Positions 27,622 through 37,384 of a DNA stretch of 41,975 nucleotides are shown one piece after another. The notes under the pieces were generated by a model. It was not told the DNA's origin. It made no database searches and saw only the letters and a list, made by a program, of their open reading frames with translations. Numbering within the stretch: position 1 is the stretch's first letter; every line of letters begins with the position of its first letter. Source of the DNA: Erysipelotrichia bacterium (GTDB taxonomy: Bacteria > Muiribacteriota > Ozemobacteria > Ozemobacterales > Ozemobacteraceae); assembly GCA_009928855.1 (NCBI GenBank), contig SABV01000004.1, positions 1 through 41,975 on the forward strand, written 5' to 3'. A program made the position numbers and the translations under genes.

Positions 27622-28644
27622 TTACAATGAAAAAATATCGATTTTCCAGATAGAGTCATCAACACGCGTGCAAAGAGACCGCACCGGCAAAAATTGCTCA
27701 ATCACCTGCAGGTTAGTAAGCGTATGCAAAGACGGTTCAGTAGTAGTAAAGCTTCCACCGCCGGCCAGCGCCATCGGAATAAGAATCTGATCAGCCAGGT
27801 GTTCATCAACCGCAGCCTGTGAAACAAAAAATCTGTTCGCCGCTTTGGCAGCCAAAGAAGCCACCCTGTGTCGCGAAACCCCCAGTTCGCCGAAACCGGT
27901 AAACATAGCCGAACCATGTTCAAAGTCAAGCCTGATCATAGCAACGTTACCCGGACCGTTAGAATCTACAGTTATCGACTTTTTTTGTAAGACATCAAAC
28001 TTTGCAGCTTTAACAATAGCAGAAGCCTCGTCTTCAGCGATTTCCCATGGAATATTTGACACCGCAGCCACAACTGATGCACCGATTAACCCGCCAGAAC
28101 GACAGAGATCCATTCGCAACAAATCTCCACAGAATGGCTCGATAGAAACTACTACTCGACCACCACCGGCCGGGTAAAATCCCCAGTGTTTCAACTCAGT
28201 CGAGCATCTGCCACCAATCAGGTTAACCATGGGCAAAAATACTTCGTCAATATAATGAAATGGCGGCGACATAGGATTATGCGTACCGCCATCGACAACA
28301 ACCGTAGAAGGCGATCCGGCCATAAGCAGAGGGGGTAAAATTGTCTGCAGCACCAGCATAGCGCTGCCGGCGCTGCCAACGGCAAAGTGGTATTCATCTG
28401 CAAGCACGAAACCAGGCAAAAAGCTCAGTTGCTGCGAAGAAACGGCGTCGCCGGTAACTTCGGCAGAGCAAATCTCTTGAACTGCACGCACGCAGGCAAG
28501 ATGCTGCCTCATCAGCCCCGGCTTTTTGCGATTTGCCCGAATATTCTCAATCGAAAATGCTTTACCGGTGCATGCAGACAAAGCCAGCGAAGTGCGCAAA
28601 ACCTGGCCGCCACCTTCCCCCATCGACCCGTCAATTCTGATCAT
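27622..28644 (-). CDS. rtcA: RNA 3'-terminal phosphate cyclase RtcA
   Basis: IDGSMGEGGGQVLRTSLALSACTGKAF, ANRKKPGLMRQHL, GFYPAGGGRVVVSIEP, VDEHLADQILIPMALAGGGSF. Confidence 0.97.
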   Translation of the reverse strand: MIRIDGSMGEGGGQVLRTSLALSACTGKAFSIENIRANRKKPGLMRQHLACVRAVQEICSAEVTGDAVSSQQLSFLPGFVLADEYHFAVGSAGSAMLVLQTILPPLLMAGSPSTVVVDGGTHNPMSPPFHYIDEVFLPMVNLIGGRCSTELKHWGFYPAGGGRVVVSIEPFCGDLLRMDLCRSGGLIGASVVAAVSNIPWEIAEDEASAIVKAAKFDVLQKKSITVDSNGPGNVAMIRLDFEHGSAMFTGFGELGVSRHRVASLAAKAANRFFVSQAAVDEHLADQILIPMALAGGGSFTTTEPSLHTLTNLQVIEQFLPVRSLCTRVDDSIWKIDIFSL

Positions 28645-28757
28645 ATCTATTCTCCGTTTGATCGTTTACCTATGCATTAAATCATATTTACCGGTTTTTC
28701 AGCCAGACCCTTTTGAGCAGACGCCTGCATGATTGAATCAACCGGCACAACTATTAT

Positions 28758-28773
28758 AGCAACCGCCGTGCCA
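28758..28773 (-). promoter_or_regulatory. Sigma54 (-24/-12) promoter for rtcAB
   Basis: Minus strand TGGCAC-GGCGG-TTGCT, upstream of rtcA and divergent from rtcR. Confidence 0.85.
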
Positions 28774-28844
28774 GACATGGTTATTAGAGCAAAGCATGCT
28801 TAAATAAAAGGTTTGCGCGGTCAGAGGCGAGATCTATTTAAGAT

Positions 28845-28889
28845 TTTTTATATATTATAAGATATATGATATAATATTTTATATAAAAA
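28845..28889. promoter_or_regulatory. Candidate RtcR enhancer site / rtcR promoter region (AT-rich palindrome)
   Basis: 10-bp perfect inverted repeat TTTTTATATA ... TATATAAAAA in a 45-bp stretch with only 2 G and no C; also contains TATAAT-like sequence. Confidence 0.4.
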
Positions 28890-28953
28890 CAGTGCAGGCA
28901 GTTGACCATGCCAGCTTATAAAAGCCATCTCTCTGAGCAGGAGATCTGCTGAA

Positions 28954-30576
28954 ATGAAAAAAGTCGTGATAGGGTTTCTGGGCACCGTTCTCGACCGGCG
29001 AGGCAAAACGAACCGCTGGGAAAAATGGCGCCCGTCGGTTGCCGCATGCCAGCACGAAGACCTGCTGATAGAAAGGTTTCATCTGCTGTGCGCCAGGCGG
29101 GAGAGCGCGTTAGCAGAACAGGTTAAAAGCGACATTGCAGCAGTTTCGCCCGAAACCTCGGTTATAATCGAATATATTGAATTAAAAAACCCATGGGACT
29201 TCGAAGAGGTTTTTTCAAAATTGCTCGATTATTCGCACAGCTATAAATTCATCGAAGATGAAGAATATCTGCTTCACATAACTACGGGCACCCATGTGAC
29301 CCAGATATGCACCTTTCTGCTGACCGAAGCTGGTTTTTTTCCGGGCAAGCTTTTGCAGACGGGGCCAGGGCGGCAAGACACACCGCCAGGCAGTTACGAG
29401 ATCATAGATCTGGACCTTTCAAGATACGACAGCATTGCTCGCCGCTTTTCAGAACAAACAACAGACGACATCTCGTTTCTCAAGTCCGGCATCAAAACAC
29501 GCAACCAGCACTTTAACCGTCTGATTAGCGAGATCGAAAAAGTCACACTTCGCAGTGACATGCCAATCATGCTTGCAGGCCCAACCGGAGCCGGAAAATC
29601 ACGGCTTGCCCGGCAGATATTCGAGTTGCGGCGGCAACGCAATAAAATAAAAGGCAAATTTATTGAGGTGAACTGCGCCACATTACATGGGGACATGGCC
29701 ATGTCGGTGCTTTTCGGGCATAAAAAGGGTGCTTTCACCGGCGCAAGCGAAAACCGCGAAGGATTATTAAAAGCAGCCGACGGCGGCATTCTTTTTCTTG
29801 ATGAAATTGGCGAACTGGGGCTCGACGAGCAGGCAATGCTGCTGCGGGCTATCGAAGAAAAGTGGTATCTGCCGATCGGCTCCGACAAAGAAATCCACAG
29901 CAATTTTCAGCTGATAACCGGAACCAACAAAGATCTCAGACACGAATGCCGCCTGGGGCGCTTCCGCCAGGACCTGCTCGCAAGAATCAAACTCTGGGAG
30001 TTCAGGCTGCCCGGCTTAAAAGAAAGGCCAGAAGACATTGCCCCAAATATAGATTTCGAATTACAACAGCACTCTAAACAACTGGGCAAACCCGTCAGCT
30101 TCAGCTGCGAAGCCAGAGAAGCATACACCAGGTTTGCCGTTTCTCACGAAGCATCATGGTCGGCCAACTTCAGAGATCTCAACAACTCCCTCGCGAGAAT
30201 GATTACACTTTCAGAAGGAAATCGCATTGGACACAAAGAGGTAAAACCTGAAATAGAAAAGCTGAAACGTGAATGGCGCGAGGAAATCAATACAGAAAAC
30301 AACATCGACAATCTGTGTGAAAGCGTTATAAGTAACGCTCAGCTGGACACACTCGACCTTTTCGACCGAATTCAACTCGAAAAAGTGCTTGAACTGTGCA
30401 AAAGCTGCGACAATATGGCCGAAGCAGGCCGAAAACTGTTTAATAACTCACTGCAAAAAAAGAGCTCAACCAACGACTCAGACCGCCTGCGAAAATACCT
30501 GCAGCGTTTCGGCATCACCTGGAAAGCTATCGAACTGCTCAAACGGCAGCACGCAGGCGCAATAAAAAACAAATAA
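28954..30576 (+). CDS. rtcR: Sigma54-dependent RNA-repair regulator RtcR (CARF-like, AAA+, HTH)
   Basis: N-terminal KKVVIGFLGTVLDRRG ... LHITTGTHVTQICTFLL, GPTGAGKS, GAFTGA, LFLDEIGELG; next to rtcAB. Confidence 0.95.
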   Translation: MKKVVIGFLGTVLDRRGKTNRWEKWRPSVAACQHEDLLIERFHLLCARRESALAEQVKSDIAAVSPETSVIIEYIELKNPWDFEEVFSKLLDYSHSYKFIEDEEYLLHITTGTHVTQICTFLLTEAGFFPGKLLQTGPGRQDTPPGSYEIIDLDLSRYDSIARRFSEQTTDDISFLKSGIKTRNQHFNRLISEIEKVTLRSDMPIMLAGPTGAGKSRLARQIFELRRQRNKIKGKFIEVNCATLHGDMAMSVLFGHKKGAFTGASENREGLLKAADGGILFLDEIGELGLDEQAMLLRAIEEKWYLPIGSDKEIHSNFQLITGTNKDLRHECRLGRFRQDLLARIKLWEFRLPGLKERPEDIAPNIDFELQQHSKQLGKPVSFSCEAREAYTRFAVSHEASWSANFRDLNNSLARMITLSEGNRIGHKEVKPEIEKLKREWREEINTENNIDNLCESVISNAQLDTLDLFDRIQLEKVLELCKSCDNMAEAGRKLFNNSLQKKSSTNDSDRLRKYLQRFGITWKAIELLKRQHAGAIKNK

Positions 30577-30589
30577 CCCGCCTAACATA

Positions 30590-30625
30590 AAAAGGGCTGC
30601 GTCACTGACAGACACAGCCCTCTAG
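30590..30625. terminator. Hairpin between convergent rtcR and flagellin genes (possible bidirectional terminator)
   Basis: AAAAGGGCTGCGTC ... GACACAGCCCT inverted repeat. Confidence 0.6.
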
Positions 30626-30645
30626 CAGACACAATAATAAAAAAC

Positions 30646-31434
30646 TCAATCACTCAGCAGATTCAGAACAGCCTGTCGGGTTTCGTCCTGTATTTTAAAA
30701 GCCTTAATAGCAAACTTTGATTGCAGCGAACTGATGCTGAGGTTAATCATTTCGGCGGCAACATCGACGTCTTCGATTCTCGTCTGCGCAGCGGTCACGT
30801 TAACAAGCTCATTCTGCAATGAAGTTACATGAGAAGCACTGGCATTTACAGCGGCGCCAATACCGGCACGTTGCGAAGCAACATTTGCAATAGCACCGCC
30901 CGAAAGAGAAATAGCCCGCGAAGCATCAGCGCCAGTAGCGACAGAGAGCCCGCTTACGCCGAGAGCAGCAGAAGTTGCCGCCGGCTGGCTGAAAGTTTCA
31001 CCCGTCTGCATATTCAGCTCCAGAGAGCCATCAAGTATTTGCCGGCCATTATAGGTAGCACTGGCAGCTGTCTGGTCAATCTGGGCCACAAGCTGATCAA
31101 CCTCAAACTGAATATTCTGACGATCGGAATCGGTTAAAGTTCCGTTAGAAGCCTGAACAGCGAGCTCATTTATGCGTTGAAGCACCTGCCCGCTCGAATC
31201 GAGGGCACCTTCGGCAGTCTGCAGAAGCGAGATGTCGTCCTGACTGTTGCCAATCTGCTGTATCAGACCGCGGGTCTGAGATTCAAGAGCCATAGTTGCC
31301 GATAACCCTGCCGGATCGTCACTCGCCTGATTGATGCGTTTTCCACTTGAAAGTTTCTCAATGGATTTAGCACGCGCTTCATCAGCTTTGAGAAGATTTG
31401 TATGTACAACGCCGGTTTTTGTTATTCCAACCAT
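30646..31434 (-). CDS. Flagellin (short, 262 aa)
   Basis: KADEARAKSIEKLSSGKRINQASDDPAGLSATMALESQTRG and C-terminal TRIEDVDVAAEMINLSISSLQSKFAIKAFKIQDETRQAVLNLL. Confidence 0.95.
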   Translation of the reverse strand: MVGITKTGVVHTNLLKADEARAKSIEKLSSGKRINQASDDPAGLSATMALESQTRGLIQQIGNSQDDISLLQTAEGALDSSGQVLQRINELAVQASNGTLTDSDRQNIQFEVDQLVAQIDQTAASATYNGRQILDGSLELNMQTGETFSQPAATSAALGVSGLSVATGADASRAISLSGGAIANVASQRAGIGAAVNASASHVTSLQNELVNVTAAQTRIEDVDVAAEMINLSISSLQSKFAIKAFKIQDETRQAVLNLLSD

Positions 31435-31516
31435 AGTATAGACCTCCTTGTCTATTCACACACCCCGTACTCTGAGTATATTTATTTTATACGGGTCAGT
31501 CCAGCGCGGCCGTGCG

Positions 31517-31867
31517 TTAGCCAGACATGGCTTCAATAGCGTCTTCTTCGGCAGGATAGGGTTCGCCCATCTGCAGAAGACCAACCATTTTAAAAACACC
31601 ACTGGTCAGTTCACTCAGGCCCACAAAAGCAATTTCACCGCTTTTTTCGTCAACAATTATTTCACTCAATTCGATTATCTGAGCGATACCCTGCGAGTTA
31701 ATTACGGGCGATTCAGCAAGATTTAAAATGAACTTACGGTGGCCTTCAGGTAAAGCCTGTTGAACAGCAGCAAAAACTGCCGCGCCACCACTTTCGTCAA
31801 CATAACCAATAGGGCGGATAATGTAAATTCCGTTCTTAACGTCTGTCTTTATGCTGAAGTTACTCAT
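31517..31867 (-). CDS. STAS-domain anti-sigma factor antagonist-like protein
   Basis: IYIIRPIGYVDESGGAAVFAAVQQAL ... KFILNLAESPVINSQGIAQIIELSEII. Confidence 0.8.
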   Translation of the reverse strand: MSNFSIKTDVKNGIYIIRPIGYVDESGGAAVFAAVQQALPEGHRKFILNLAESPVINSQGIAQIIELSEIIVDEKSGEIAFVGLSELTSGVFKMVGLLQMGEPYPAEEDAIEAMSG

Positions 31868-31906
31868 AAGATGATATTATCTTTTATTGTTTGCCGTGTC
31901 AATCGA

Positions 31907-34222
31907 TTAGAATGCCATTAACAGATCACCGCTGACCACACCATTGCGTTCACCAGTAATTTTAATCTGCGCATGAAAAGCTTTTCCAGTTTCGGGCACC
32001 GCATCGTAAGATTCAGGAAAACAAATTTGATATTTCTGCTGATCATCAGCATTATCGACAATCAGCAACTGTCTGGCAGGCAAATTCACTTCAACCACAA
32101 CACCCTTGACAGTCTTTATTGCACTTACCTGAACAGCTGGCTTTTTATCAGGTTTCACAAGCTTAACCGAAGCTGGCGGAGCCAGAAACAAAAACCATAT
32201 AAGTGCGGTTAACAGAGCACCCACAGCATAGGCAAGCACAGTGAATCGCACAAAATCGGCATCAAGCGTTTTATGTTCGGCATTCTGCCTTATTTTTTGA
32301 ATTTTTTCGAGGTTATAAGAAGCTCGCTGAGCCTTGGCGGCGTTCTCTTCGGCAAGCTTTGATTCTGCAGCATCGTAAAGCTGAGACATTGTTGTTGAAA
32401 AATCACCGGCAGCGATCTGCCCGGCCAGATCTTTGCACGCTTCCTCAAGATACTGCTGCTTGCTCCCTTTGCCGGACCTTGACTCACAATATATCTGATA
32501 AAATATTTCTTCGTTTGCATTTGAACGTATAATCGAAAAAATCTGCTGCAGATTTTCTGTGTCAGTCTCTTTTTTAAGGGCACCCAGAAGAATATTGCTG
32601 ACAGAATGAAAATCAAAATGGGCAAGACAAAAAATGGCATTTCGCCTTTGTATGGGCTTGATCGAAAACAACATCTGCTCAACCAGCGATATGGCCTGTT
32701 TTTTATCGAACAAAGCAAAAACTTTTATAGCCGCCAGTTTAACTTCATCAAAACGATGCTTGATAAGCTGTGGCAAAATCGGATGCAAATATTCGGGGTT
32801 GATAACGCTCAATGCATCTATAGCTGCGCCAAGCAACTCGGGGCTGTCACTCTGCAAAAAACCCGCAACAACATCAGTTTCAGAGGCAGTTCCGAATCTT
32901 TCTACTGCTTTGAGCAACGAAAGCTGTTCAGATTGGCTAAGTCTGCTCATTACCAGAAAAGCCTGGCTCACACACACAGAATAGTTCTCTTTATTGATAG
33001 CGTCGAAAAGCCTTTGACGCTCTTCAGAGGTATAATCTGCAAGTTTTTTGGGTTGAGACTCAACAACCGAAGGTATAGTGCCTGAATTCAGAAATAATCT
33101 TACCTGCCGTTCAACTCTTTCATCACGTTCTTTTTCAAGAAACTCGCGAATCAGCTCTTTGGGTTCTTCTACGCCATGCCTGACAAGCTCGCACAGTTTC
33201 AGAGCCGAGACAAGCCTTGTCTCGGCATCACCTGACTTCAAGCCCAGGCTATAACGCTCAACATAAAGCCTTATGCGCTTTTCCCGGAAATGCGTTTCGA
33301 GCATTTCAAGCATCTGTTCAGGCTCGGCATTAACGATCTTCGCCTGATAAAGCGACTGCAGAACTCCCTTTAAAATAGCGTCTATAAGCTTGTATTTTTC
33401 ACCAGTGCAGGCTTGGCGCGACTCTAGAAGTCTTGCGGGAATTTGTCGGTCTGGGTTGGCCATAAAAACCAACCCTACTTTTTTGATTAATTCGGCATCA
33501 GTTTCGATACTTATATAGCGCAACATCAACGACTCTATCTGCTTAAAAGGAAAAAAAAACGCATGAAAAAGGGCGGCCTGCTTCTCGTTCTGATTCTCAG
33601 AAAAAAGCATTGATTCAAAGTGACGAAGCGCTTCGCTTGGATCCCAGCGGTAGAGAATTCTCACCGCCCTGGATCTTATGCCAAAACTGCTGTTTATAAG
33701 CAAGGGCACAATCAGTTCTTTGAGAGATGCAGGGTTTAATTTTTCGAGAGCTTCAATGGCTGCGATTAGAACACGCTGGTCGTTGTGCCGACAAAAAGAA
33801 GCAACTGCTGCGGCATCTCCAATTGAGCCATATTTTTTAATAAATTTAAGCACCGAAGGCAAAAGCTGAGCCGAAAAATCAGGCCAGTTCGCGGCACGAA
33901 GAATAGCGGCAACACGCGGCGCATCTGCTTTCTTAACAGATTCAAGCATCAACGCCAGATTTATTTCGTCACGGTCGGCTTTTTTAAGCAGCTCTTCTAT
34001 CGCGTCAGCAGTGCCACCGCGCTGTTCTGAAGACTCAAAACGAGCCAGAACCTTCTGCATATGAAAACGAATTCCGGGATCTTTTTCCTGATTCAGCAAC
34101 TCCCTGAAGTCGTCTCGTTGAGACTGAGTCAAAGGCAGATCTTCAATTCCGGATAGTGCAGAAAACCGGATAGAAGGGTCCGGCGATTTCAGATCCGAAA
34201 AAAAGTCTTTAGCAGCCTCCAT
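31907..34222 (-). CDS. HEAT-repeat protein with C-terminal TM and extracytoplasmic domain
   Basis: Repeated helical pairs, single TM FTVLAYAVGALLTALIWFLFLAPPA, then a ~90 aa beta-rich tail. 1-nt overlap with the upstream gene. Confidence 0.75.
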   Translation of the reverse strand: MEAAKDFFSDLKSPDPSIRFSALSGIEDLPLTQSQRDDFRELLNQEKDPGIRFHMQKVLARFESSEQRGGTADAIEELLKKADRDEINLALMLESVKKADAPRVAAILRAANWPDFSAQLLPSVLKFIKKYGSIGDAAAVASFCRHNDQRVLIAAIEALEKLNPASLKELIVPLLINSSFGIRSRAVRILYRWDPSEALRHFESMLFSENQNEKQAALFHAFFFPFKQIESLMLRYISIETDAELIKKVGLVFMANPDRQIPARLLESRQACTGEKYKLIDAILKGVLQSLYQAKIVNAEPEQMLEMLETHFREKRIRLYVERYSLGLKSGDAETRLVSALKLCELVRHGVEEPKELIREFLEKERDERVERQVRLFLNSGTIPSVVESQPKKLADYTSEERQRLFDAINKENYSVCVSQAFLVMSRLSQSEQLSLLKAVERFGTASETDVVAGFLQSDSPELLGAAIDALSVINPEYLHPILPQLIKHRFDEVKLAAIKVFALFDKKQAISLVEQMLFSIKPIQRRNAIFCLAHFDFHSVSNILLGALKKETDTENLQQIFSIIRSNANEEIFYQIYCESRSGKGSKQQYLEEACKDLAGQIAAGDFSTTMSQLYDAAESKLAEENAAKAQRASYNLEKIQKIRQNAEHKTLDADFVRFTVLAYAVGALLTALIWFLFLAPPASVKLVKPDKKPAVQVSAIKTVKGVVVEVNLPARQLLIVDNADDQQKYQICFPESYDAVPETGKAFHAQIKITGERNGVVSGDLLMAF

Positions 34223-35334
34223 TAATTGTTCCCGATAAGCCGTGTTTCTTTCTCAAGCAAAGTATAACCCTGTTTAAACTGCAGGGCGAGGTCAAGCATC
34301 TGCCCGGCAGTTTGTCGGTCGTGACCGGCGAGCATCAGCAGACCGATATTGCGCAACACGTAGCGCTGCAGAGGATGCTTGCGATTACTGTAAAAAGCTT
34401 TTTTAAGAGCATCTTCAGCCAGTCTTGTCTGACCCTGAGCCCAGTACAAAAGCCCCTTCAAATTAGCAAAGGCGATTTTAAGGTTCTCAAAAGCAGGCGA
34501 TTTTAACTGTACGTCTTGAGCTTCAAACTGAGAAATAAAGCCGTCAGCTTCAGCAAACATTCTTTTTTGATAGGCTTTTACAGCCAGAACATACAAACCG
34601 TTAAGCTGATCATGCCGTTTATTGTCTATGTCTATACCTGATTCTACAAGTTTTGCAGCCAGCTGCGGGTCACTTTTCATATAATTCTGCAATTTATCGA
34701 ACATTTCAATATCAGTTTGCGCCTGATGAGGAGCGACCACGGGATCTTCAAAATACGCAGGCCCTCTAAAACCTTCTTCAGGAGAAAGCTTGTCATCATA
34801 AGAAAGCCACATGTCAGCAGAAAGAGGATAAAAAGATTCTTCTGCAAACATTGCGAAGGCAATATCGGCGTAACGCTTTGTCTGAGGCGGCCAGGCCTTT
34901 ATCGAAGCGGTCATTTCAGCCGCTGACTCAGAAAAATCTCTTGCAATCTTCGCTGTCAGCTCATCTTTTGGCACTGCCAGCAAAGCTTCTACAACTATCA
35001 CTCCCTGCGCGAGACAACTGCCAGGAGTGACATTAAAAAGCAACTCCGAAGAAGTTCCTTCTTTTATGAAGGCAACCTGCAGAGTTTCTTTTTCCGCTTT
35101 CCAGTTTTCTGGCAAAACCAGACGAACCGACGAATCGACTAAATTACCAACAATGGCATGTAAAGACACTTTTACCGATATGTCTTTGCCCATTTCCGGG
35201 GCCGTCGTCATTTTGGCAGAAAGCCTGAACCATTCAGGAACCTGAGTTGTAGCGGCATCAAGATCTGGAGACAGCATAATAAACACCGCCAGCACGGGCA
35301 GCAGTAGAATAGACATCAGACGACGCATTTGCAT
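34222..35334 (-). CDS. Exported TPR-like protein
   Basis: Signal peptide MRRLMSILLLPVLAVFIMLSPDLDA, beta-rich N-terminal region, C-terminal TPR-like helices (NLKGLLYWAQGQTRLAEDALKKAFYSNRKHPLQRYVLRNIGLLMLAGHD). Confidence 0.65.
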   Translation of the reverse strand: MQMRRLMSILLLPVLAVFIMLSPDLDAATTQVPEWFRLSAKMTTAPEMGKDISVKVSLHAIVGNLVDSSVRLVLPENWKAEKETLQVAFIKEGTSSELLFNVTPGSCLAQGVIVVEALLAVPKDELTAKIARDFSESAAEMTASIKAWPPQTKRYADIAFAMFAEESFYPLSADMWLSYDDKLSPEEGFRGPAYFEDPVVAPHQAQTDIEMFDKLQNYMKSDPQLAAKLVESGIDIDNKRHDQLNGLYVLAVKAYQKRMFAEADGFISQFEAQDVQLKSPAFENLKIAFANLKGLLYWAQGQTRLAEDALKKAFYSNRKHPLQRYVLRNIGLLMLAGHDRQTAGQMLDLALQFKQGYTLLEKETRLIGNN

Positions 35335-35356
35335 AGCAAGACTCCTTTGTCTCTGA

Positions 35357-35938
35357 TCAGTTAATTTTGCGAATCACTTCTTCGTCGGCAACCGGCGCAA
35401 AGTCATCAACCTCGTCTGCTTCTTCAGGGTCAGGCTGATCAGTCTGGCATTTATGCTCGGTAGGCTCAACAGAAGTGCCTTCGGCAGGCTGTTCGTTAGA
35501 ACCATATATAATCTGCATAAATCTCGGATAAGTATCATCCACAATATGCATCAGCACCATCATGGCAAGATCAAATTGCTTGCGCGTAAGCGAACCATCT
35601 TCAAGAATATGCTGGCAACAGGCGGAAAGACTTTTTCCATCTTTGGAAATTTCAAATCTTATATCAAGAATCTCGTTAGTAACCTGCATAATAAAAAGTA
35701 AAAGATCCATGCGCCGCACATCGACGTTTCTCAGAAAGCCAGGCACTCTGAAAATCAAATGGGAATTGTGCAGATAGATGACCAGATGCATAGTAAGATT
35801 GTTACCCTGCATGTAAAGCTCAAGCGCATCTTCAGATATCTGCTGATACTTTATATTATCGGCATCGAGATAGCCCCTGATTGTTTCGATAACCAACAAC
35901 GCGGCACTTTTATTATCTTCTGTTTTCTTCGGGCTCAT
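35357..35938 (-). CDS. YbjN-like / type III secretion chaperone-like fold protein
   Basis: IRGYLDADNIKYQQISEDALELYMQGNNLTMHLVIYLHNSHLIFRVPGF ... NEILDIRFEISKDGKSLSACC. 4-nt overlap with the upstream gene. Confidence 0.6.
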   Translation of the reverse strand: MSPKKTEDNKSAALLVIETIRGYLDADNIKYQQISEDALELYMQGNNLTMHLVIYLHNSHLIFRVPGFLRNVDVRRMDLLLFIMQVTNEILDIRFEISKDGKSLSACCQHILEDGSLTRKQFDLAMMVLMHIVDDTYPRFMQIIYGSNEQPAEGTSVEPTEHKCQTDQPDPEEADEVDDFAPVADEEVIRKIN

Positions 35939-37362
35939 TTTGGCACCTCGGCAATAATTCTTTTAAACTCTTCTGAAGAAATATCAAACGCCTTACAGGC
36001 AAAACCAAGAATTTTCTTTTCGCCATCCTCAATTACACCGTCTCTGAAAGCCGCCAGACAAAGATTGCGAAACAAGCGCTGATGACTGAATTTTTCGCGC
36101 AATCCACCAGTTACTTCGATACCATCGAGTTGCCGGCGCACATTATTGAACATGGTTATATAAGCGTCTTCGGGAACATGCAAAGCAACTCTGAGGCGGT
36201 GCAAAAGATCGCGCTCGGCTGGCTCTATCTGACCATCGCGCATAACTTCAAGCAAAACCAGCGAGAAGAACTCAGCAACACCAAGTGGCGTTTTTTTACT
36301 ATCTGGTGCTGTTACAGAGGGTTCTGACGGCCTAAAAGATTCTTCAAGTATCTGTAAGAATTTAAAATCACCGGCATTACGCATTTTGTTTCTGATGTTG
36401 TCAGCACGGCGCCCGCACCATTCGGCAACAACTTTTTCTGCATGAGTCTGGGGAGTCATACTTTTTAAAAGTTGCATGTTTTCGATAGCAGCAGGATATG
36501 CGCCATTGATCAGAAGGCTTTCTATACGCCTCTGCAGACTTTGAATCTTGGCATTAGCCATGCCGCCATTTTCGTTATGTAATTTTTCTGCATATTCTTC
36601 AATTGCAAGATCAAAACGCTGCGCAGAGCTGAAAAGATGGCGCTGAACGGCGCCAACTTCTGAGTAATGCATCAGCAGTCGCAAATTTAACTCAGAAAGA
36701 GGCGAATTATTCAGCTGACCAGACTGTAACAGCCATTCTGCACGCCTAAGCAAGGCGTTAAAATAAAACTGATCACGGTTCAATGCTTGTTCAAAAAGCT
36801 TTTGCGCCTCATCTTCACGCCCTGCCTTCTGATAAAGAATGCCGAGGTTACAAAAAGCCTCGGGAGCGTCGGGGCCAACCTCCATAGCTTTTAAATAAGA
36901 GATTTCTGCTTCGGCAACATTACCAGAAATACGCTGGCAAAGGCCGAGCAAATTCAAAGCTCGCTCAAGAAGGGGTTCTGCAGCAATCGCAATCTGATAA
37001 TTTTTGATAGCGCCTTCGATATTTCCGGTGGCCTGGTTACGAATGCCGGCGGCAAATTGCCCGGTGCAGTCAAAACGCTCTTTTTTTAAAATCAACACCT
37101 CTTCGTTTAGCGCGCCAGTCTCTACAGGCCTGCGATTTAAACACGAGAAACCAAATTGGTTCATTCTTGCAATTAAACCGGCCCCAGCTTCTACACGAAG
37201 AAGTTCTGCACCGGTTATAAAAGAAAAAAGGCTCAAAAAACCACCTTCATCAGTCAACAGCGAGACATTGTCACTCATGATCTCCTGCCAGACTGTTGTC
37301 GGCAAATCAAAATCAAGACGACACACTGCACCGCTCTCTATCAGCTCAACTGCAGTATTCAT
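35935..37362 (-). CDS. TPR protein with C-terminal TerB-like domain
   Basis: TPRs (FCNLGILYQKAGREDEAQKLFEQALNRD) and C-terminal LLEVMRDGQIEPAERDLLHRLRVAL ... CLAAFRDGVIEDGEKKILGFACKAF. Confidence 0.75.
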   Translation of the reverse strand: MNTAVELIESGAVCRLDFDLPTTVWQEIMSDNVSLLTDEGGFLSLFSFITGAELLRVEAGAGLIARMNQFGFSCLNRRPVETGALNEEVLILKKERFDCTGQFAAGIRNQATGNIEGAIKNYQIAIAAEPLLERALNLLGLCQRISGNVAEAEISYLKAMEVGPDAPEAFCNLGILYQKAGREDEAQKLFEQALNRDQFYFNALLRRAEWLLQSGQLNNSPLSELNLRLLMHYSEVGAVQRHLFSSAQRFDLAIEEYAEKLHNENGGMANAKIQSLQRRIESLLINGAYPAAIENMQLLKSMTPQTHAEKVVAEWCGRRADNIRNKMRNAGDFKFLQILEESFRPSEPSVTAPDSKKTPLGVAEFFSLVLLEVMRDGQIEPAERDLLHRLRVALHVPEDAYITMFNNVRRQLDGIEVTGGLREKFSHQRLFRNLCLAAFRDGVIEDGEKKILGFACKAFDISSEEFKRIIAEVPK

Positions 37363-37384
37363 TTAACTTCCTCTCATGGTTGAT

